The notes under the pieces: model-generated
What the model was told of the DNA's origin: nothing
What the model saw: only the letters and a program-made list of their open reading frames with translations
Databases searched by the model: none
In this document: positions 23,477 to 34,837 of the stretch, piece by piece
How positions within the stretch are numbered: the first letter of the stretch is position 1
Layout of the letters: each line of letters opens with the position of its first letter
Program-made: the position numbers and the translations under genes
NCBI RefSeq assembly: GCF_000213175.1
Contig: NW_009799179.1
Coordinates: 5,305,658-5,369,657, forward strand
DNA length: 64,000 bases
Source of the DNA: Neurospora tetrasperma FGSC 2508
Lineage: Eukaryota > Ascomycota > Sordariomycetes > Sordariales > Sordariaceae
Direction: 5' to 3'

Positions 23477-23485
23477 GTAGGTAGG

Positions 23486-24183
23486 TAGCTAGAAGTCCGA
23501 TGGGTAGATAATAGATAGCTGGTGGGCGAGGATAGGTAGGGGATGACGGTTGTTGATTTTGCGAAGAAGAGGAGGTAGGAAACCCAGGAAGAAGAGCGGG
23601 TACGGAACGGTGCGTGTGTATGTGTAGAGAGTGGAATAAGCGGTTGATGGGTGGTATTCGGTTTGGTTACATACGGCTCCGCAGAACGACAGAGAATGTG
23701 TTCGCGGGATGGGATTGACTCATTGTTGAGGACCGAGTTTTGAGGCTAACGCGAAGAAATATTCATCCACATGATTTTGGTACAGTCGAGGAGAGGATAT
23801 AGTCCTTCATTCAAGATATGTGGTTGTCGTTTGCAATAACCTGTGTGAACATCATGTCTCGCTCAATGTTCGCTGAATGGCAACGTCGACAATTTGAGAC
23901 CATATATACACCGAGACCCCAAAGCGGTTTGGTTTGAACTTAGGTACCCATCACCTTACCTAGAGGTACCTACTCTTTCCAATCATCAAGTCACAACTTC
24001 CTCGCCGCATTTTTAATGCAAGCCTCAATGATATCTACCCATCTCTCGGCGTTACTCCAATCCCTCGCATCGATGCTTTCAACGAGCCCAGGGAACACCG
24101 CTATGAAACAATTCAGTTAGCATCAAATCATCTAACAATGCCACGCAGAGAAGGGGACTAAAGAATAGAGAAAAAAAAAAAAA
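23486..24183. repeat. Left copy of sequence flanking the assembly gap
   Basis: Nearly 700 bases here match 24987-25678 almost base for base. The differences are single-base indels and substitutions concentrated in the first 130 bases, where the right-hand contig begins. It includes a copy (23991-24100) of the last exon of the M28 peptidase gene and ends in 13 A bases directly before the Ns. It is most simply the unmerged overlap of two contigs. Confidence 0.9.
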
Positions 24184-24986
24184 NNNNNNNNNNNNNNNNN
24201 NNNNNNNNNNNNNNNNNNNNNNNNNNNNNNNNNNNNNNNNNNNNNNNNNNNNNNNNNNNNNNNNNNNNNNNNNNNNNNNNNNNNNNNNNNNNNNNNNNNN
24301 NNNNNNNNNNNNNNNNNNNNNNNNNNNNNNNNNNNNNNNNNNNNNNNNNNNNNNNNNNNNNNNNNNNNNNNNNNNNNNNNNNNNNNNNNNNNNNNNNNNN
24401 NNNNNNNNNNNNNNNNNNNNNNNNNNNNNNNNNNNNNNNNNNNNNNNNNNNNNNNNNNNNNNNNNNNNNNNNNNNNNNNNNNNNNNNNNNNNNNNNNNNN
24501 NNNNNNNNNNNNNNNNNNNNNNNNNNNNNNNNNNNNNNNNNNNNNNNNNNNNNNNNNNNNNNNNNNNNNNNNNNNNNNNNNNNNNNNNNNNNNNNNNNNN
24601 NNNNNNNNNNNNNNNNNNNNNNNNNNNNNNNNNNNNNNNNNNNNNNNNNNNNNNNNNNNNNNNNNNNNNNNNNNNNNNNNNNNNNNNNNNNNNNNNNNNN
24701 NNNNNNNNNNNNNNNNNNNNNNNNNNNNNNNNNNNNNNNNNNNNNNNNNNNNNNNNNNNNNNNNNNNNNNNNNNNNNNNNNNNNNNNNNNNNNNNNNNNN
24801 NNNNNNNNNNNNNNNNNNNNNNNNNNNNNNNNNNNNNNNNNNNNNNNNNNNNNNNNNNNNNNNNNNNNNNNNNNNNNNNNNNNNNNNNNNNNNNNNNNNN
24901 NNNNNNNNNNNNNNNNNNNNNNNNNNNNNNNNNNNNNNNNNNNNNNNNNNNNNNNNNNNNNNNNNNNNNNNNNNNNNNNNNNNNNN
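24184..24986. other. Assembly gap (803 N)
   Basis: A run of 803 N. Because its two flanks are the same sequence, the true distance is probably zero or negative, and no missing sequence need be present. Confidence 0.98.
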
Positions 24987-25678
24987 TAGTCTAGAAGTAC
25001 GATGGGTAGATAAAAGATCGGTGGTGGGCGAGGATAGGTAGGGATGACGTTGTTGATTTTGCGAGAGAGGAGGTAGGAAACCCAGAAGAAGAGCGGTACG
25101 GAACGGTGCGTGTGTATGTGTAGAGAGTGGATAAGCGGTTGATGGGTGGTATTCGGTTTGGTTACATACGGCTCCGCAGAACGACAGAGAATGTGTTCGC
25201 GGGATGGGATTGACTCATTGTTGAGGACCGAGTTTTGAGGCTAACGCGAAGAAATATTCATCCACATGATTTTGGTACAGTCGAGGAGAGGATATAGTCC
25301 TTCATTCAAGATATGTGGTTGTCGTTTGCAATAACCTGTGTGAACATCATGTCTCGCTCAATGTTCGCTGAATGGCAACGTCGACAATTTGAGACCATAT
25401 ATACACCGAGACCCCAAAGCGGTTTGGTTTGAACTTAGGTACCCATCACCTTACCTAGAGGTACCTACTCTTTCCAATCATCAAGTCACAACTTCCTCGC
25501 CGCATTTTTAATGCAAGCCTCAATGATATCTACCCATCTCTCGGCGTTACTCCAATCCCTCGCATCGATGCTTTCAACGAGCCCAGGGAACACCGCTATG
25601 AAACAATTCAGTTAGCATCAAATCATCTAACAATGCCACGCAGAGAAGGGGACTAAAGAATAGAGAAAAAAAAAAAAA
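24987..25678. repeat. Right copy of sequence flanking the assembly gap
   Basis: This copy is contiguous with the rest of the M28 peptidase gene and carries its final exon (25486-25595), so it is the copy to use in gene models. It runs into an 18-base poly-A (25666-25683) at the place where the left copy stops. Confidence 0.9.
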
Positions 25679-28209
25679 AAAAAGAGTAAGACATACCTCC
25701 AGAATACCCAGTCCACAACCCCGGCGCAAACACCACATGCTTGAACCACGGTCTCCCATCTAACCCTTGGCTGAACAAAAAGTTCCTCTCGATATACTTG
25801 TACTTGGTGTTAACCTTGCGGATCTGATACCCCAACTTGATCTTCTGGTGCCAGTGATACCACGGGATGTGCTCGCGTGCCTGGCTCCTGAGGTCCTCTG
25901 CTTCGGCGTCGAGGCGGGCGGCCTTTTCCGTTAGCTTGTCAACTGCGTCGTGGAGACGCTTGAAAGAGTCCCGGAAGGCCTTTACGGCGGCCTTGGAGGT
26001 GCTGGATGTAATGGCAGTGCTGCTGCTGCTGCTGTTGTAGTGATTGCCGCGCAACTCGGAAATGACCTGCTCGGTGAGGGTAGAGATGTCGACCTCCTCC
26101 TCCTCCTTGAGTGGGTGGAGCACGGCGTTCAGCTTGTCTTCTACCTGGGTGACGTAGCCGTTTAGCGCCGTAGCGTAGCTCTCGGCGCTGAAAGCGAGCA
26201 CAGGAGGATGGGCGAGCTCGGCGATAAGGAGGCCGAAGATCTGGGCCATGGTCCGGTGGTAGACGAACCCTGGGTCACCGTACTTCTTCATCCAGTAGAA
26301 ACTGTCGTAGTTGCTGTGGTAGTGGTAGACCGGGTCGTCTTTGCCAGCGCCGAAACCAACGTCCAGGGAAGGGATGCCGGCGAAGTCCTGGAAGGCGGTA
26401 AAATCGCTGCCGCTTCCCATGGTGTCGATCTTCTTGTCCCAATTCTTCTCGAGGATGGAGTGGCCCGGATGGTCGGGGGACTCGACGGCTCCGGTGGCGG
26501 AGTAGATGATGCTATTGAGGAGAGGAGCGGCAGAGGCTGAGAAGACCTTACCCCGGACGCCGACGTCGATGTTTAGATAGGCAACATTGGCGGCACTCAA
26601 CCAGGGAAGATACTCCTCAACCCATTCGGTAGATCCGACAAGACCGTATTCTTCACCATCCCAGCTAGCAAAGACGATAGTACGCAAGGGCTTCCAGCCA
26701 AGACGCAAAGCTTCTCCGAAGGAACGGATAACCTCGTTGAGAACTGCAGAGCCGCTATTCGGATCACCAGCACCGCCCGCAATCCAAGCATCGCGGTGGT
26801 TGCCGATAACTATGTTACAAGTCAGTATTGGGCTCACGAAGGGTACGTCTCCCGCATGTCCAGGGGGGGAAGATGACTCACCAATCACCTCATCCGGAAT
26901 CGTACCGTTGATGATGCCGATAACGTTCCACAAAGGAGTAGTAACGTATTCCTGCTCGTTGTATAGGTTCACAACAACGTCATCCGGCGTCGGTCCAATG
27001 TTATAATGAACGCCCTTGTGGCCTAGACCAGTCCGAGCAGTCCACCACTTGTTGAAATCCGAAGCCTTGGGACCATGGCCATTGAGGGCCTTGAGAATAG
27101 GAAGAGCTTCGGCGTAAGAGAGAGGGATCGAGGGTATGCTGGGAATAGCTCCGTCAACCGGCCCCCGAGGGACACCGGGTTTGGAAGGATAGCCCGGCGT
27201 TGTCCTGTTATCAACGTTAGCTCTTTCTTGATATACAACTGCCAAAACACAATGACTTACGGGTCGCCTGGAGCAACACTGAGGAATTGGGTACTTCCCC
27301 GCTGGACACTGCTAGGTTGACGAGCCGGTCCTTCGGGGTAAGGAGCGTAGCCGTTCTCTTCAGTCATTTCACCATCTTCACCGGGATCAGTGAAGATGAT
27401 AACGCCGATCATCCCCAACTCCTGCGCCCTCTTGACCTTGAGCCCACGGAAGATGAGGCCATAACGAGCAATGGCGATCTTCCCAGCAAGGCTGACGTTG
27501 GCCTTGAGCAGGTCCTCAAAATCCTGGTACGTGCCGTAGTTGACGTAGACCACGGGTGCGGTGACGTTGCCGGAAGCAGAATAACCGTGGAAGACGGGGA
27601 CTCTGTCGGGCAAACTTGTGCTCGGATCCTCGTCGAGGATGTCCTCTTCAAGAGTGGCTTCAAAAGAAACCCGCCAGTTGTCCGAGCTGCTGTCGTTCTT
27701 CTTGTCATCCTTATTAAGGAGGGCCAGGCGATGGTCGACTGGGTAGTTAATGTAGACCTCGTAGTCGACGATGTGTGACTGGACACCAAATTCTTCCCAC
27801 TTTTCCTTTGTCCAGAGTGCCTACAAAAGGAATGAGAATGCATGGCTTTTGACTATGATTCTTGAGGGAAACGCTAACATACCTGGGAGTAGTTTTTGCC
27901 AGCAAGATGGGGCCCGGCAGTGTAGTATCTCTGCCACTCCTCGGCCTTTTTGCTACTAGGAGTGTCAAGAAGTAGCTGTCGCAAGTGCTTATAGTCTACC
28001 TTGCTTCGACCATGACCACAGCCAGGCCACGACGAAGGACGGGGAAGAAAAGTGAAGGAGGCGATGAAGAACAAAAAGAACGAAAAGAGGATGGAAGAAA
28101 AGCAAAGGGTAAAGAATCGGCGGGCGACATGGTGGGAATACCGACGCCGAGGAGCAGCCCCAACTTCCACCGTGGCGATGAGGGGGGTATGCTCCGAGGG
28201 GGTACCCAT
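25486..28209 (-). CDS. Glutamate carboxypeptidase II-like M28B metallopeptidase, membrane-anchored
   Basis: Five exons (28209-27883, 27820-27261, 27204-26882, 26809-25697, 25595-25486) give 810 aa. A single hydrophobic helix at residues 32-55 after a basic N-terminus marks a type II membrane protein. A PA (protease-associated) domain follows in exon 2, then the M28 catalytic domain and a C-terminal TFR-type dimerisation domain. The di-zinc ligands and catalytic acid are in place: His408 (NHRDAW), Asp419 (GDPNSGSA), Glu456-Glu457 (DGEEYG), Asp485 (NIDV) and His568 (YHSNY), with spacing close to human GCPII. In fungi such enzymes are expected in the vacuole or secretory pathway, cleaving C-terminal Glu or short peptides. 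The last intron carries the poly-A tract, and the last exon is also present left of the assembly gap. Confidence 0.92.
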
Positions 28210-30479
28210 GTTGAAGCTTGCTTAAGCTGTATCTATGTTTGAATATCTAGTTCGATGAACACTGCATGTTGAGGGTCAGTAGCTGAAGGAAAGGGTGTTA
28301 TCGATGGAGGTGGAAGAGTCTTGGCTTGAACATCCAATAGGAAGTAAACCGAGGGTTTCACGGTCCGAGAGCGGGAAACGAGTAGCCCATATCGGGACAA
28401 CTGGTCGCGTGAGAGGGTGTGAGGGGAAGTGGACGAAGAAATGTTTAAGCGATAGAAGAGGGTGCGATGTCTCACTTACACTTTGTCGAGTGTCCTTGGA
28501 GGAGTGGAGATGATGGGGTTTGGCCATGCCACGATGAATACAGATGGAATTTACAGTGACGAGATGAAAAGAAAGGAAGTTGAGCGAGTTCCATCGGAAT
28601 GAAAACGTCGTCACCAAGTTACCTCCTCACCTAACGTAACCTCACAATCTACTTAACTGTAGTGACAAGTGACTCCCTAGGACTCTCTACCTATCGGCAG
28701 GTCTCGCAAGCTAACAAAGTCCGAGTCGCCTGCAGCCACGGGAGGTGCCGCTATATCCGATTGTGATAACGGTGCGCCTACCAATCATTCATAAGAGTTT
28801 CCCGAGTCGAATTGAGGTCGGGTTCTTCAATGAATGAGTTATCGACGGTGACATTGGTAACAATTCCTCGACTTTACGGTTGGCGTCATTGCAGGGCTGG
28901 ACGGCACAATCTTGCCTGGCCAGGCTTCAATACTATCGTAGTAGTGACCCCTCATGGTTTGAGGGTTGAAGTTCCCCGCACGTTCGATGTAAATACAGTA
29001 CGAAATCACGGTCGTCATTACACTCTAGCACAGTGATTGACCGTTGAATTGCCGTTGGCCAGTGACAGGAGGAGTTGGATTTCCGTTCGTTTTGGCTGAC
29101 GCCGATCCGCAATCGAAGCCAAAAACGAAACAGAAAAAACACGATCCAAAAATTGGATATTTCCGCCCACTAGGTTTGCACAGTCCGTCTCGTGTATCAT
29201 CTGATCACTTCATCAAAAGCCATCAAACTGTAAGCCTCGAGGTCTGGTGGCCATGTTGACTTTGGCGCCCTTGACGCGGGAGTCAATAGCCTATGCAGTA
29301 AACAAGGCTTGTTGAAGGGCGGGCAAGAGTTCCGTAAGTGCCTGCAGATTTGAGTCACGATGCTGTACTGATGAAAGGCGAAGGTTGTACTGCGTATAGC
29401 ATATAAGTAAGCCGGCGTTCCAATGGCAGCCAATGACAATTGAGGGTGAACGTCAACCCTGTGATCTTCGAGGCCGACCACGGCTTCGGACACACACCAA
29501 TACAGAGGGCGGAAAGCCGACGGGTTCCCCGAATGTAATATGTGCGTGTGACTGCTGAGACAGAGAAAGGTGCGATTAATATGCATGCAATATCTCACAA
29601 CGTCAACAGAGTATGGTGAGTTCTGACACATACTGACATCGATGCTCCAAGAGTCCTCACCGGTCGAGTCACAGCCGAACTACAGCTCACCGCCGTTATC
29701 AATTGGATGTACAACGCTTGACAGAAGCAAGAGACCATCCATTGAGGATGATGATAAAACTGGAAGGGGGCTCAGGCAATTCTTTGCCATTCATAAGTTG
29801 TGTTCCATGGCTGAAAAGGACAGTCACAGATAAGTGGAATTCCCCAGCCAAAGATTCTTTTGTACCTGCAGTGAACCAATTCCTACAGGAAGCGAATGGT
29901 GGACACAATGGAATACGGTGGGCTCCAGGCAGCTTTCTCAATGGCTCGGCAAGGGTCCTTTTAGCGTTCCAAGCACTGCAAAGATAGGCAATGGAACATC
30001 GTCCATCCGTACCTCCCGTTAGTTCCGCATAAAGCCGCATGTGACGAACAGCGATCCTTTTTCTCGACACCACCGTCCTACGCCTCTTTTTGGCTGATAA
30101 CTTTTTTTTTTTTTTTTTTTTTTTTTTCCGGGGTCTAGGATTCGAGTTTCTCTTGCTGCTGCGCTTTCTTCAAATTTTCTAAATACTTTTTTCTTGTATT
30201 TTATTTTCTTCTTCCTGATCCGCTTTCTGCCCCTCCTTCATCTGTCATTTCAAGGGCCTCAAAATCTGACAACCTTCACACCGATCCTGCCCTGCCACCT
30301 CGTCCAGTCATAGTCGCCACCCCGTATAAGATAGTAGACTCTGGCGCTTCTTCTTCATTGCTTAAGTTATTTGCTTGAGCAATACATTTGCTTCCACTTC
30401 AGAATATACTATCCTGGAATTCATTTTTTGCATCCTCAAATCCAGAATTACGAGCTATACAGAGTAGACCATTGCCATC
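28210..30479. other. Divergent intergenic region, M28 peptidase / MFS transporter
   Basis: About 2.3 kb between two divergent genes. There is a 27-base T run near 30101-30127 and CT-rich DNA before the MFS start. No gene or RNA is supported; the open frames at 29197-30073 have no family resemblance. Confidence 0.5.
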
Positions 30480-32353
30480 ATGGTAACGAAAAACAAAGAT
30501 GGCCCCAAACTGCCAAAGCAACAGCTGGCAATTCTGGGTAAGTAGCCATCATTACTTTTAGAATCATATTACACTGTTGAAGAGCCCCTTAGTCCCCTCT
30601 GCAAGTAGTCATATCTCATCTGAGTGAACACTATGCTAACAATCATCAACCACAGCCATCGCCAGATTCGCTGAACCCTTAGCCGCAACATCCATCTACC
30701 CTTACCTCCCCGAGATGATCAAGAGTTTCGGGGTTCCGAAGAACGAGGTGGCGAAATGGGCCGGCTTCACAGGATCCATCTTCTCAGTTGCGCAAAGTAT
30801 GGCCGCCGTGCCTTGGGGGAGAGCATCCGACCGGTTCGGCCGCAAGCCCATCATTCTCCTCGGTATCACCAGCACCATGATCTGCTTCATCTTATGGGGT
30901 CTATCGACTAGTCTCACCATGGCCATCACCGTGCGGTTCATCATGGGAGCTGGAAATGGAAATGGTAAGAAAGAGACCTCGGTATGCTCAAACAAAGGAA
31001 ACACTAACATATGGGCATTCAGTCGGCATCCTCCGAACGATGGTAGCAGAAATGGTTCCTGAAAAGGAACTCCAACCCAAAGCCTTCTCGCTCATGCCTC
31101 TCGTCTGGTCCATCGGCAGCGTCTTTGGTCCCGCCTTTGGCGGTTTCTTCGCCCAGCCCGCCAAGCAATACCCTTCTCTCTTCGGCAACATCGACTTCTT
31201 CAAAAAGTACCCCTTTGCGCTCCCCAACATCGTCGCCGGCATCATCTTCTTCATCTCCCTCATGACCGGTCTCCTCTTCCTCCGTGAAACGCTCGAAAGC
31301 CGACGCGGCCATCGGGATTGGGGTCTCGCTTTGGGGGAGAAACTCACTCGCCCCTTTAAACGCCGGGGCCCTCACTATCACCACCACCGAAACAATAGAC
31401 GACACTCTTTTGTCGACGACGGCGCCTCCGCCCCCTTACTCGCCCCATCCTCCCTCTCCACCTCCATAGCCTCCTCCGTGGAAACCGACCCTCCCACCCT
31501 CCGCGAAATCTTCACCCCGCAAACCATCATCAACCTAACCTCGTACACCTTTCTCGCCCTCCACTCGGTAACCTTCGACCAAGTCCTGCCCGTCTTCCTC
31601 AACTACCCGCGCGTATCCCCGCACGACCGGACCCCATCCAACACGCACCTCCCCTTCAAATTCTCAGGCGGCTTCGGTCTGAGTTCGGACAAGATCGGCA
31701 CCATCTACACCGTGTACGGCATCGCGTGCGGCGTCGTCCAGTTTTTCTTGTTTCCCTGGTTCTGCGCCCGGTTCGGGGTCTTGCGGTGTTTCCGCGCCGC
31801 CACCCTCCTTTTCCCCATCGTCTACCTGTTGACGCCGTACACGGCGCTGATCGAAGACACACACACGCGCTACGCCGTCTTCCTCACCCTCATCTTGGTC
31901 AAGGGCGTCGCTGTCATTATTGGCTTTCCCTGCACGACCATCTTGCTCACCAACTCGGCCTCCTCTTTACGCATTTTGGGAACGTTGAATGGATTCGCGA
32001 CGACTTTTTCGGGGTTGGGAAGGGCGATTGGTCCCGCTATGGCGGGAGCGATCTTTACGTGGGGAGTGACGGGGAGGGATTATATCATTGCTTCTTGGTG
32101 GTTTTTGAGTCTTGTGGCGGCCATCGGAGCGATACCGAGTTGGTGGATTGTGGAGGGGGAGGGGCCATCGAGGAGTTTGCAGACGGATTCTGAGGAGAGT
32201 GGTGAAGAGGAGGAAGAGGAGGAGGAAGAAGAGGGAGTGGAGGTGTTGAATGAGGGGAGTACGTTGGTTTCGAACTTTCAGGGATCGAGGGCCGGCTCGG
32301 CTGTGGATGGAGGGTACGGGACGATAAAGAAAGATGCGCAGGAGGCGAGATAA
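30480..32353 (+). CDS. Major facilitator superfamily transporter, YCR023C/ZIFL-like
   Basis: Exons 30480-30537, 30656-30964 and 31023-32353 give 565 aa. The first exon encodes a short basic cytosolic N-terminus. The ARFAEPLAATSIYPYLPEMI helix and the loop motif GRASDRFGRKP (MFS motif A between helices 2 and 3) are clear. Five or so further helices follow, then a large cytosolic central loop with His- and Ser-rich sequence, and six more helices. The tail is very acidic (a run of Glu at about residues 505-520, DNA about 32205-32240). This arrangement fits the fungal group of yeast YCR023C and plant ZIF1-like transporters, thought to be proton-coupled exporters at the vacuole or plasma membrane. 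The substrate cannot be told from sequence. Splice joins keep frame and rebuild helices 1 and 4. Confidence 0.88.
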
Positions 32354-33089
32354 ATGGTGATGCCTTGAATGAATCATGAGAAAGGGGGTATTGACGAATG
32401 GTAAATTGACAACGATGAGTGGAGGACGGGGTTGAGCATTTTCTTGGTTATTGAGCACGGCATGGCGTGGAAGAACCGTTGCTTCTCATGATACCCGTGT
32501 GCTATCGATGTTGACCATGGTTAGATTTCAGCTTTATTTTTGGTTGGATGGATCAAGGCGTTGCGGGGGTACCAAAAAGAATTGATTTACTGGTTTTTCA
32601 TCATTTCAATGAACTTCGAGGGCTGGGCTGTAGCTAGATATGACAATTGTTGGTCCAAAACGTCAGTACTCGTCGATCTCGAATACATCGTCGTCGTAGA
32701 TGGTAACAACAGATGCAATATTTCGAGAAGTCATGTCACCTATGAGCAAGGATGCCACCTGTCACATCAAACAATTGTGAGAAACATAAGGAAGGTGTTA
32801 ACGTTTTTGATCATCATCCACCGCTTATACCTATTTGCATCGTGACCTCTTTGGAGCCCAAAGTTGTTAAAGCACTTGGTTTAACAACCACCACCACCAT
32901 TGTCACCCCAACAGAAGACCTTGCTTCTTCCCAGTTCCAATTCTCGCAGCAATTTTGTTTGTATGATCCACACAGACTTCTGTCTGGTATACAAAAACTC
33001 TCAACACATGAAATTCGTCTTCCACTCTCACCATCCTAAGCTCACCGACTTTGTCTGGTGACTGTGTCAACCCTTCTCAAGCCCCTCCT

Positions 33090-33156
33090 GAGCAATTTAT
33101 GCTCCTTGACCCCTTCCCCATTTCGAGCACTTTATGCTCCTGAGCAACTTATGCTC
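33090..33156. repeat. Three copies of a 15-nt interrupted palindrome
   Basis: GAGCA-nn-TTA-TGCTC occurs at 33090-33104, 33125-33139 and 33142-33156, with only two variable positions. The five-base arms GAGCA and TGCTC are perfectly complementary. The copies are spaced 35 and 17 bases apart. Possible readings are a protein-binding array or RNA hairpins in a 3' UTR; sequence alone does not decide. Confidence 0.75.
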
Positions 33157-33269
33157 GCTTTTCTCGTTTCTTTCTTCTCATCACCAACACTCAAAAGCCT
33201 ATTCTCCCCTACCTATATGATGCGCACCCTATCTGCACCCCTCTTCCTCCCCCGTCCCAGTTTCCCTTC

Positions 33270-33431
33270 CTGTAAGTGTAGAACAGTTAGTCCCTGTATG
33301 ATCAAAGAAAAAAGAAAGGAAAAGTAGGATACATACATGCGCCCCAGATTCCCCTTGACCCCGACCCTGGCATGTAGAAGAGTTAGTAAAGCTGCGGTAA
33401 ACAGAAGGGCAAAGGCAAGAAGTGAACATAC
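33270..33431 (-). other. Two minus-strand introns around a 30-nt exon (putative)
   Basis: Read on the minus strand, a GTATGT donor at 33431 pairs with a CTAAC branch and CAG acceptor at 33367 (65 bp). Then follow a 30-nt exon (33366-33337), another GTATGT donor at 33336, and a CTAAC branch with CAG acceptor at 33270 (67 bp). This could be the 3' UTR of the Ser-Pro-repeat gene or a separate transcript. The exonic sequence is G-rich, but no family is recognisable. Confidence 0.45.
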
Positions 33432-33550
33432 CTGTCGGGCCCTTGGCCCTCAACCTGCCCGGAGGCCAAGCTATCTACAGCTATTCTAGACAAAACCACC
33501 AAAGAAAAAACCACGCAAAAACACAACCCACTTCACACTTCTCCTCCCAC

Positions 33551-33670
33551 GGCGTGCATCCGACCCACGGTCAAAGCCGCCTTTGGGATCACGCCTTCCC
33601 CTCTTCCAAACTACCCTCCACCACGGCATGAGTCCGGCCCACGGTCAAGCCGCCACAGGGACCACGCCTT
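33551..33670. repeat. Imperfect tandem duplication, period about 74 bp
   Basis: The segment starting GGCGTGCATCCGACCCACGG at 33551 recurs at 33625 as GGCATGAGTCCGGCCCACGG, and both continue with a CCGCC...ACCACGCC-like part. The divergence shows an old duplication. Confidence 0.7.
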
Positions 33671-33835
33671 TTTCTTTTTTTCTTTTTTTTTTTCTCTTTT
33701 TTTTTTTATTGTTCATTTTCTGTAAAAGCAGTCATGTGCTTATACTGCTGCCGCTCCTCCTCCTCCTCACCACCACTTAAAGATCAACCACCAATTTTGT
33801 TTCTTGTCTCAACCAAAAGACGATTCATTGTGCCA

Positions 33836-34837
33836 TCAAGAAGACTGACTCAACAGCGCCAGCGCGCTCTGAAAAGCCCTCACCACCTCTGTCAAATGCT
33901 TTCTCCTCTGCGCCAGATTCTGTTCCGAAAGGCGCACGTACCGCTCGCGCGTCTGCAGACGCTTGACGGCGCGGTCCGTGTCGTGAGCCGAAGAAGATGA
34001 GGCCCACACGTTGAAGTACTGGACCAGCTGCTGGAACTCTTCAAGGAGTTCTTGCTCTTGGGCGTCGGCGGCTGAGAGGGACTCGGTGTAGCGCGTGACG
34101 AAGTCGTCCCAGTCAAAGTTGGGTAGAGTGCCTGGAGTGCTGGGCGACGAAAGAGTGTGCGCTGCGAGAATGTTCCGAGGAGTTGGGTTGATGGAGGTTT
34201 TGATTGGGTTGAGGGTCTGATAAAGGCTGTGGTTGTGGTTGCCTTGGTTGCTACTGTTTTGGTTGGTGATGGTAATCGGTTCGTTGGTGGGAGTGGTGGT
34301 GTTATTGCGCGGCTCAGGAGTCTTGACCTGGGTGCGCTGTGAGTTGTAATTGTTGTTGCTGCCTTGGAAAACTGTGGCAGGGAGGAAGGGGGGAGGAGAG
34401 GAGCGGTCTTGTTGATCCTGTTGGAACTGGGTGACTGTCGGCTCTGCGTTATTGCCGTGGTCACTGGGGCTGTTGGCCAGGTCGTCATCGTCGCTGTCCG
34501 GGCCGCCGCTTGTGTTGCTGTTGTTGTCCATGATAGGGACGATGGGCGTTGAGCGCACTGGTTGAAGAGGCGAAAGGAGCTGAGGCGACTGAGGCGACTG
34601 AGGTGATCGAGGTGATCGAGGTGATTGAGGCGACTGAGGCGACTGAGGCGATCGAGGTGATCGAGGTGATTGAGGCGACCGAGGTGACTGAGGTGACTGG
34701 ATGTTGTGGTCAAAAGAGTCGTCCCCGCCAAAGTAAGAGCTGCGGTTGTGCTCGCTGCCGGCTGGAGAAGCGGTGCTTAGATCCGAATCAGGCGACTCTG
34801 GCCGTTCTTGCCGTATTTGAGGCGGGGTAGATGCCAT
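33836..34837 (-). CDS. Unrecognised disordered protein with Ser-Pro-Gln/Arg repeats
   Basis: A single exon from the first ATG, encoding 333 aa. I do not recognise the family. Residues 1-47 are polar. Residues 48-86 are 13 perfect tripeptide units SPQ or SPR. The middle is rich in Asn, Thr, Ser and Pro. The C-terminal 90 residues look folded: an acidic-aromatic start (NFDWDDFVTRYTESL), then a probable pair of amphipathic helices (ELLEEFQQLVQYFNVW and AVKRLQTRERYVRLSEQNLA). The SPR/SPQ array offers many proline-directed phosphorylation sites. The gene is divergent from atg14 with about 1 kb between the start codons, so the two may share regulation, but that says nothing firm about function. Confidence 0.75.
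   Translation of the reverse strand: MASTPPQIRQERPESPDSDLSTASPAGSEHNRSSYFGGDDSFDHNIQSPQSPRSPQSPRSPRSPQSPQSPQSPRSPRSPQSPQSPQLLSPLQPVRSTPIVPIMDNNSNTSGGPDSDDDDLANSPSDHGNNAEPTVTQFQQDQQDRSSPPPFLPATVFQGSNNNYNSQRTQVKTPEPRNNTTTPTNEPITITNQNSSNQGNHNHSLYQTLNPIKTSINPTPRNILAAHTLSSPSTPGTLPNFDWDDFVTRYTESLSAADAQEQELLEEFQQLVQYFNVWASSSSAHDTDRAVKRLQTRERYVRLSEQNLAQRRKHLTEVVRAFQSALALLSQSS
34580..34696 (-). repeat. 9-bp minisatellite, 13 units, coding SPQ/SPR
   Basis: Thirteen in-frame 9-bp units encode either Ser-Pro-Gln or Ser-Pro-Arg. The order of Q and R units (Q R Q R R Q Q Q R R Q Q Q) suggests that blocks of several units were copied together. Length is a multiple of three, so gain or loss of units keeps the frame. 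Confidence 0.9.

Larger units (their letters stand above)
32354..33835. other. Intergenic, convergent 3' flanks with small repeats and introns
   Basis: About 1.5 kb between the convergent MFS and Ser-Pro-repeat genes. It contains three 15-mers at 33090, 33125 and 33142, a minus-strand intron pair at 33270-33431, a 74-bp imperfect tandem duplication at 33551-33670, and a long T-rich tract at 33668-33720. These are entered separately. Confidence 0.6.

Noticed and set aside
29197-30073. Overlapping minus-strand open frames upstream of the MFS gene
   Set aside because: They lack domains and codon bias and carry no supporting splice sites.
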